Shown one piece after another: positions 60,228-64,000 of a DNA stretch of 64,000 nucleotides (position 1 is the stretch's first letter; every line of letters starts with the position of its first letter). The translations under genes and the position numbers were made by a program. The stretch is from positions 1-64,000 of the forward strand of contig CAZPHQ010000014.1 of assembly GCA_964586675.1 (NCBI GenBank), given 5' to 3'. The notes beneath the pieces are model-generated. The model was not told the DNA's origin, did no database searches, and saw only the letters and a program-made list of their open reading frames with translations. The stretch comes from JADLGH01 sp964586675. Its GTDB lineage: Bacteria; Desulfobacterota_D; UBA1144; Nemesobacterales; UBA2774.

Positions 60228-62334
60228 GATAACGTATTCGAACTACCTTCTCGGCAAGGTATTCACGCTGCTCCTCTCGGCGCTGATAGTCGTGCTCCTG
60301 CTGAAGGACAGTCTCCAGTCCGTAAATGCCTTCTCGATCCTTGCGTTCCTTCTTCTGATACCGGCCGCGGCCTACAAAACCATTAATTTCATAAACTCCG
60401 GGCGGAACGAAATCCCGGTTCTCGACAGGCTCGAATTCGCCCTCCTTTTCACGCTCGTTTTCGAAGCGCTCCTCGAAGTATTCGGCAACGCCATGTTCCC
60501 GCTTTCCTACATCATGGTCCCTCTCGTGATCCTCTATTTCGGATGGGAAGCTGGCCTTCTGTCGTTTTTTGCAGTCGCTATGCTGCAGGCCGTTCAGCGC
60601 CCCGGCCCGTCCCTTCCCGTCGAGCTCTTTCTACTATTCGTTTCGGCCGCCGTCTTCGGGCTCCTTCTGAAAGGAGGCGGTGAACGCCTCGCCCCGGGAT
60701 TTTTAAGGAAAAAGAAGAACGACAACATCATACTCCCGGGGGCCATCTCCGGCGCCCCGTCCAGGGACAGCGGCGACGATTCCCTCGGCATGCTCGAGCT
60801 CAGGAACGAGATAAGGAATTCGCTGAAAATCCTGAGCGAGCTCGTACCCGGCCACAGCATAATTCTCTACCTCAAAATGGAAGACGGGCTCTTCGGCATC
60901 GCCGACTTCGTCTCCAAGAGCGGGGACAACATCGACAGCGGGCAGAAGCTCAACTTCAGGGGCGGCTACCTCGGCTGGGTCTTCAAGACCAAAACCCAGG
61001 TCCTCATAACGAGCATAAAGAACGTCCGGAAAAATCTCCTCTACTATAATCAAAGCGTCCCCGTGAAATCCCTTCTCGCGACGCCCCTTCTTCTGAAAGC
61101 CGCGAAGAATTCCGATGAGTCCGCGAAGGAGGTCTTCGGCCTCCTGGTGATCGACAGCCTCCATCAGGACGTTTTCGGCGAGAAGGAGAAGATGATAGTC
61201 TCGCTGGTTTCAGACAGAATAGTCGAGATGATAGACAGGTTCCAGCTCTCCGAAAAGGTCTACCTCAGCTCGCAGGAGCTGAACTCCTTTTACGATTTCA
61301 CACAGAGGCTGAGCTCCACGAGCGATATCGAAGTCATTCTCGACCACGTCGTCGAAACCTTCGGAAGAATATACGAGTCCGACTTCGTCGGAATATCCAT
61401 CGTCGAGAGGGAAAACGGCATAAGCCGTCTCAAGAGAACGAGCGACGGCATGAAAGAGCACTTGGAAGACCTCGACGTCCCCCACGGCGACACGCTCGTC
61501 GGCCTCGTCACAGGCACCGGCGGGGCGTTTCACTTCGAAGACCTTTCCTCGAGGTCGCGTTACAAGAGCATCTACGGAAAAGAGGTCGACTTCGGCCTCG
61601 GCGTCAAGAACCTGAAGTCCGTTCTCATATGCCCCTTCCACGAAATGACGCCCGACCAGGGCGGCGATGAGAGGGCGGTCCTCGGCTGCGTCGTCATCGG
61701 GCGGAAATCCAGGAGCCCGTTCAACGAGGGCGAGATAAGCCTCGCCAAGATCATATGCAACGAATCGGCCAAGTCGATGACGGCGTCGCTTAACTTCCAG
61801 AAGGTAAAGGAGCTCGCCATAAGGGACGGCCTCACCGGTCTCTACAACCACAGGCACTTCCAGGAAATGCTCTCCTACACGCTGTCGCACTCCGACAGGT
61901 ACTCGTCCCGTGCGTCGCTCCTCCTTATAGACGTCGACAATCTGAAAACCATAAACGACACGTTCGGGCACCAGGCGGGCGACAGGGTCCTCAGCTCGGT
62001 CGGGACCGTGCTCGCTAATTCGCTCCGTAAAATAGACATACCCGCGAGATACGGCGGCGACGAGTTCGCCGTTATACTCCCTAATACCGACAAGGACGGC
62101 GCGCTCGCGGTAGCCGAAAAAATACGCAACAACCTCTACAGGTCTCCGCTGAAATCTAACGACCGGGAGATCGAAATTTCGCTCAGTATCGGCATCTCCA
62201 CTTATCCCGTCTCCGCGTCCGACAAGGATTCCCTCGTCGCCAAGGCCGACCGCGCCCTTTACGAATCCAAAAACCACGGTAAGAATAAGGTCACCCATTT
62301 CGAGGACGTTCCCTTAAAAGAGCTCGGAAGCTAG
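60199..62334 (+). CDS. Membrane GAF-GAF-GGDEF diguanylate cyclase
   Basis: A 711-residue protein. N-terminal membrane segments (about 15-160) precede two GAF-like sensor domains (about 195-345 and 365-530) and a C-terminal GGDEF domain (about 545-705). ARYGGDEFAVILP has an intact active motif; RKID, five residues upstream, is the inhibitory I-site (RxxD), so the enzyme should be inhibited by its own product c-di-GMP. The start is GTG 60199, within ftsB, so translation is probably coupled to the division gene. The ligand of the GAF domains is unknown. Confidence 0.9.
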   Translation: MKKSIDLKNKITYSNYLLGKVFTLLLSALIVVLLLKDSLQSVNAFSILAFLLLIPAAAYKTINFINSGRNEIPVLDRLEFALLFTLVFEALLEVFGNAMFPLSYIMVPLVILYFGWEAGLLSFFAVAMLQAVQRPGPSLPVELFLLFVSAAVFGLLLKGGGERLAPGFLRKKKNDNIILPGAISGAPSRDSGDDSLGMLELRNEIRNSLKILSELVPGHSIILYLKMEDGLFGIADFVSKSGDNIDSGQKLNFRGGYLGWVFKTKTQVLITSIKNVRKNLLYYNQSVPVKSLLATPLLLKAAKNSDESAKEVFGLLVIDSLHQDVFGEKEKMIVSLVSDRIVEMIDRFQLSEKVYLSSQELNSFYDFTQRLSSTSDIEVILDHVVETFGRIYESDFVGISIVERENGISRLKRTSDGMKEHLEDLDVPHGDTLVGLVTGTGGAFHFEDLSSRSRYKSIYGKEVDFGLGVKNLKSVLICPFHEMTPDQGGDERAVLGCVVIGRKSRSPFNEGEISLAKIICNESAKSMTASLNFQKVKELAIRDGLTGLYNHRHFQEMLSYTLSHSDRYSSRASLLLIDVDNLKTINDTFGHQAGDRVLSSVGTVLANSLRKIDIPARYGGDEFAVILPNTDKDGALAVAEKIRNNLYRSPLKSNDREIEISLSIGISTYPVSASDKDSLVAKADRALYESKNHGKNKVTHFEDVPLKELGS

Positions 62335-62417
62335 GCGGAGAATAAGGTGCTCCGTTTCTCTGCCGGTAGCCGCGCGGCTGCAGGGTCAGTGCGTCCCGGC
62401 ATTATCCCGAAGGAAAA

Positions 62418-63272
62418 ATGACAGAAGAAAAAAGAAGCGAATTTAAACCGAGGGACTATTTCTCCGCCGGGAACGCAAGGCCGAGTAAAAGCCTCGGGCA
62501 GAACTTCATCACCGACAAGAGGGTCATAGAGCGCATCGTATCCGAAGCCGGCATCGGGCCTGAAGACGAGGTCCTCGAAATAGGCCCCGGTCTCGGCGCC
62601 CTCACTTTTTCTCTCGCCGAAAAGGCCGCGCGCGTAGCCGCCGTCGAAAAAGACGCCCGGCTCGCCGAAAGGCTAAGGGGGCTTCTTCCGGAGAAAACCA
62701 ATATAGAGCTCGTATGCGCAGACGCTCTGGAAGTCGACTTCGAGGCCCTGCACAAAGGGCGAAGGATGAAGGTCGTATCGAACCTCCCCTACAGCGTCTC
62801 CTCCCCGATCCTCGTAAAGCTCCTCCGTAAGAGAACCCTCTTTTCCACGCTCGTCCTCATGCTCCAGCTCGAAGTAGGGGAAAGAATATCCTCGCCGCCG
62901 GGAGGAAAGGAGTACGGCTCCCTCTCGGTCCTCGTGCAAACATATTTCGACGTAAAGGCTCTCTTCCGCGTGCCGCCCTCGTCCTTCTGGCCCGCGCCGA
63001 AGGTCGATTCCGTCGTGCTCAAGCTCAGCCCGCTCCCCGAGCCCCGCGTTCCCATCTCCGACGAGGCCGCGTATGAAAAAATACTCCGCGCCGCCTTTTC
63101 GTCCCGGCGGAAGATGCTCGGAAACTCCCTCGGCTCCGTGCTGAAAAAGGGAGCCGCGGATGGTATCCTCGCCGCCGCCGGAATAGACAGGACCCGCCGC
63201 GCCGAAACGTTAACAGTCGAAGAATTCGGCGACCTCTACCTGGAAGCGGTAAAGTCCGGCGAAATCATCTGA
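62418..63272 (+). CDS. rsmA: 16S rRNA dimethyladenosine transferase RsmA
   Basis: A 284-residue SAM methyltransferase (KsgA) that dimethylates A1518 and A1519 in the 30S subunit. KSLGQNFITDKRV opens the domain; VLEIGPGLGALTF binds SAM; VVSNLPYSVSSPI is the NLPY catalytic motif. AFSSRRKMLGNSL is the C-terminal domain signature. The N-terminal 20 residues are charged and longer than usual. It lies 83 bp after the GGDEF gene. Confidence 0.97.
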   Translation: MTEEKRSEFKPRDYFSAGNARPSKSLGQNFITDKRVIERIVSEAGIGPEDEVLEIGPGLGALTFSLAEKAARVAAVEKDARLAERLRGLLPEKTNIELVCADALEVDFEALHKGRRMKVVSNLPYSVSSPILVKLLRKRTLFSTLVLMLQLEVGERISSPPGGKEYGSLSVLVQTYFDVKALFRVPPSSFWPAPKVDSVVLKLSPLPEPRVPISDEAAYEKILRAAFSSRRKMLGNSLGSVLKKGAADGILAAAGIDRTRRAETLTVEEFGDLYLEAVKSGEII

Positions 63273-63342
63273 TTCTCGTTGCCCGGACGTCTTCGGGATT
63301 ATATAATTCGTTACGTAACTACCTGCTATCCGGAGACCGGCC

Positions 63343-63903
63343 ATGAAAAAATCGGTATCGCTTTTCCTTATTCTCTTATTCGCATCCGCCGCCGCGTCCT
63401 ACTCCCAGGACTACGGCCTCAGCGGAGTCTGGTACCACAATAACAGCGAAACCCATATCAATGTCAGGGACAGCGATCACGTTACCTTCGTCAACGAGAA
63501 CGGAGACAAGGCCGTGGGATATTTCACCGACCCCTGGCACGTCAAGGTCCCCAAGTGGAACGTCACCGGCTCTATAAAAGAGGGCGGGAACTCGATCAGC
63601 TGGTCGAACAACACCGTGTGGACGAGATACCCCGCCGGAAAGACGCACATAAGCGGCAGGTGGTATCACGGGAACAGGCCGACATGGATCGAGGTCTACG
63701 ACAACGGATGGAAGTTCAGCATAACGAACGAGCGCGGTCAGAAGAGTAACGGCGAGGCGAGGAGCAGCCGCGAGCTCTACATCCCGTCTCTCGGAATAAC
63801 GGGACACGTGAGCAGCGACGGCAATAAGATAAAGTGGAGTAACGGAACCGAGTGGACACGTTCGCCCTCGGGATCGGGCCCGCTTTCATCGCCCCAGCAA
63901 TAA
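63343..63903 (+). CDS. Secreted protein of two tandem beta-rich repeats
   Basis: A 186-residue protein with a signal peptide (about 1-22, cleavage after SYSQ). The mature chain is two repeats of about 70 residues. The first opens LSGVWYHNNSETHINV and ends WSNNTVWTRYPAG; the second opens ISGRWYHGNRPTWIEV and ends WSNGTEWTRSPSG. Shared positions include GxWYH, FxxxNExGxK, a central VP or IP, TGxxxxxGNxIxWSN and WTRxPxG. The many Trp, Tyr and polar residues suggest ligand or surface binding. No family is recognised. CCGGAG precedes the ATG. Confidence 0.75.
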   Translation: MKKSVSLFLILLFASAAASYSQDYGLSGVWYHNNSETHINVRDSDHVTFVNENGDKAVGYFTDPWHVKVPKWNVTGSIKEGGNSISWSNNTVWTRYPAGKTHISGRWYHGNRPTWIEVYDNGWKFSITNERGQKSNGEARSSRELYIPSLGITGHVSSDGNKIKWSNGTEWTRSPSGSGPLSSPQQ

Positions 63904-63937
63904 TTTCCTTGAGGCGTTCAGTTAGGCTGCGGGGATT

Positions 63938-64000
63938 CTATTCGGCGGGCGGGGTGTCCGACACGACGACCATAAGCACCGTTCCAGCCTCTATGGCGTC
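63938..64000 (-). CDS. C-terminal end of a minus-strand gene continuing beyond the window
   Basis: The last 63 bases read on the minus strand as DAIEAGTVLMVVVSDTPPAE and a stop (TAG, 63938-63940). The hydrophobic strand and final Pro-Pro-Ala-Glu look like a protein end, but there is too little sequence to name it. Composition matches the host. Confidence 0.4.
   Translation of the reverse strand, partial: DAIEAGTVLMVVVSDTPPAE

Noticed and set aside
61210..62298. A 362-codon open frame antisense to the GGDEF gene
   Set aside because: Same reasons: complete overlap with a well-supported gene and no protein-like motifs.

Overview
The window is mostly one coherent bacterial chromosome segment of moderately high GC, densely packed with genes on both strands. 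It encodes a Gram-negative envelope (OmpA-like protein, HtrA protease, BamE-like protein, lipoprotein lipase, a predicted outer-membrane barrel). Gene orders such as rpsF-rpsR-rplI, clpS-clpA and prs-rplY-pth, together with the family mix, suggest a deltaproteobacterial or Desulfobacterota/Dadabacteria-like lineage. That placement is an impression from protein style only; there is no rRNA gene here to test it.

Layout: 1-4.1 kb has a sulfotransferase end, an acyl-CoA dehydrogenase with its TetR repressor and operator, a lipase and an HxlR regulator. 4.16-8.03 kb is a sharply AT-rich block of Bacteroidota character: one intact P1B metal ATPase beside two decayed methyltransferase pseudogenes. 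8-20 kb returns to host style: BamE-like protein, ClpA/ClpS, a FemAB-like protein, an OmpA/C-terminal-anchor protein, HtrA, RidA, a Thi4 thiazole synthase and a secreted DUF4412-like protein. 20-26 kb is housekeeping: rplI-rpsR-rpsF, then prs-rplY-pth-hppA, which places PRPP synthesis and translation genes with a membrane pyrophosphatase. 26-30 kb has tRNA-Leu, a SPOR protein, a sigma-70 factor, a second sulfotransferase and an SCP2 protein. 30.3-30.9 kb is a patch of short dispersed repeats. 31-48.7 kb carries mnmG with a newly seen convergent 51-codon gene, a DUF255 protein, a dynamin-like GTPase, PilZ, typA, a copper-chaperone-like protein, nnrS with an operator, ada, an OsmC protein, a solo LigD polymerase and PPK2. 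48.9-51.1 kb, directly at the 3' end of a tRNA-Arg gene, is a decayed segment: a frameshifted arylsulfatase joined to a fragment of a type ISP restriction-modification gene. 51.2-64 kb has a cysteine-poor family-4-like uracil-DNA glycosylase, leuS, a glutaredoxin, thiE, threonine synthase, acylphosphatase, a metallo-beta-lactamase hydrolase, an FtsB/DivIC protein overlapping a GAF-GGDEF cyclase, rsmA and a secreted protein made of two tandem repeats.

Functional threads: thiamine (Cys-type Thi4 plus ThiE), pyrophosphate/polyphosphate energetics (HppA, PPK2), DNA alkylation/uracil/double-strand-break repair (Ada, UDG, LigD-pol), stress proteolysis (ClpAS, HtrA), and cyclic-di-GMP (GGDEF with an intact I-site, PilZ receptor). 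No CRISPR array, complete insertion sequence, integrase or rRNA was found. I do not see an unmistakable new multi-gene defence or biosynthetic system. The best leads are the cluster-less UDG, the Cys-type Thi4, the OmpA-first envelope protein, the small gene convergent with mnmG, and the tRNA-Arg junction.
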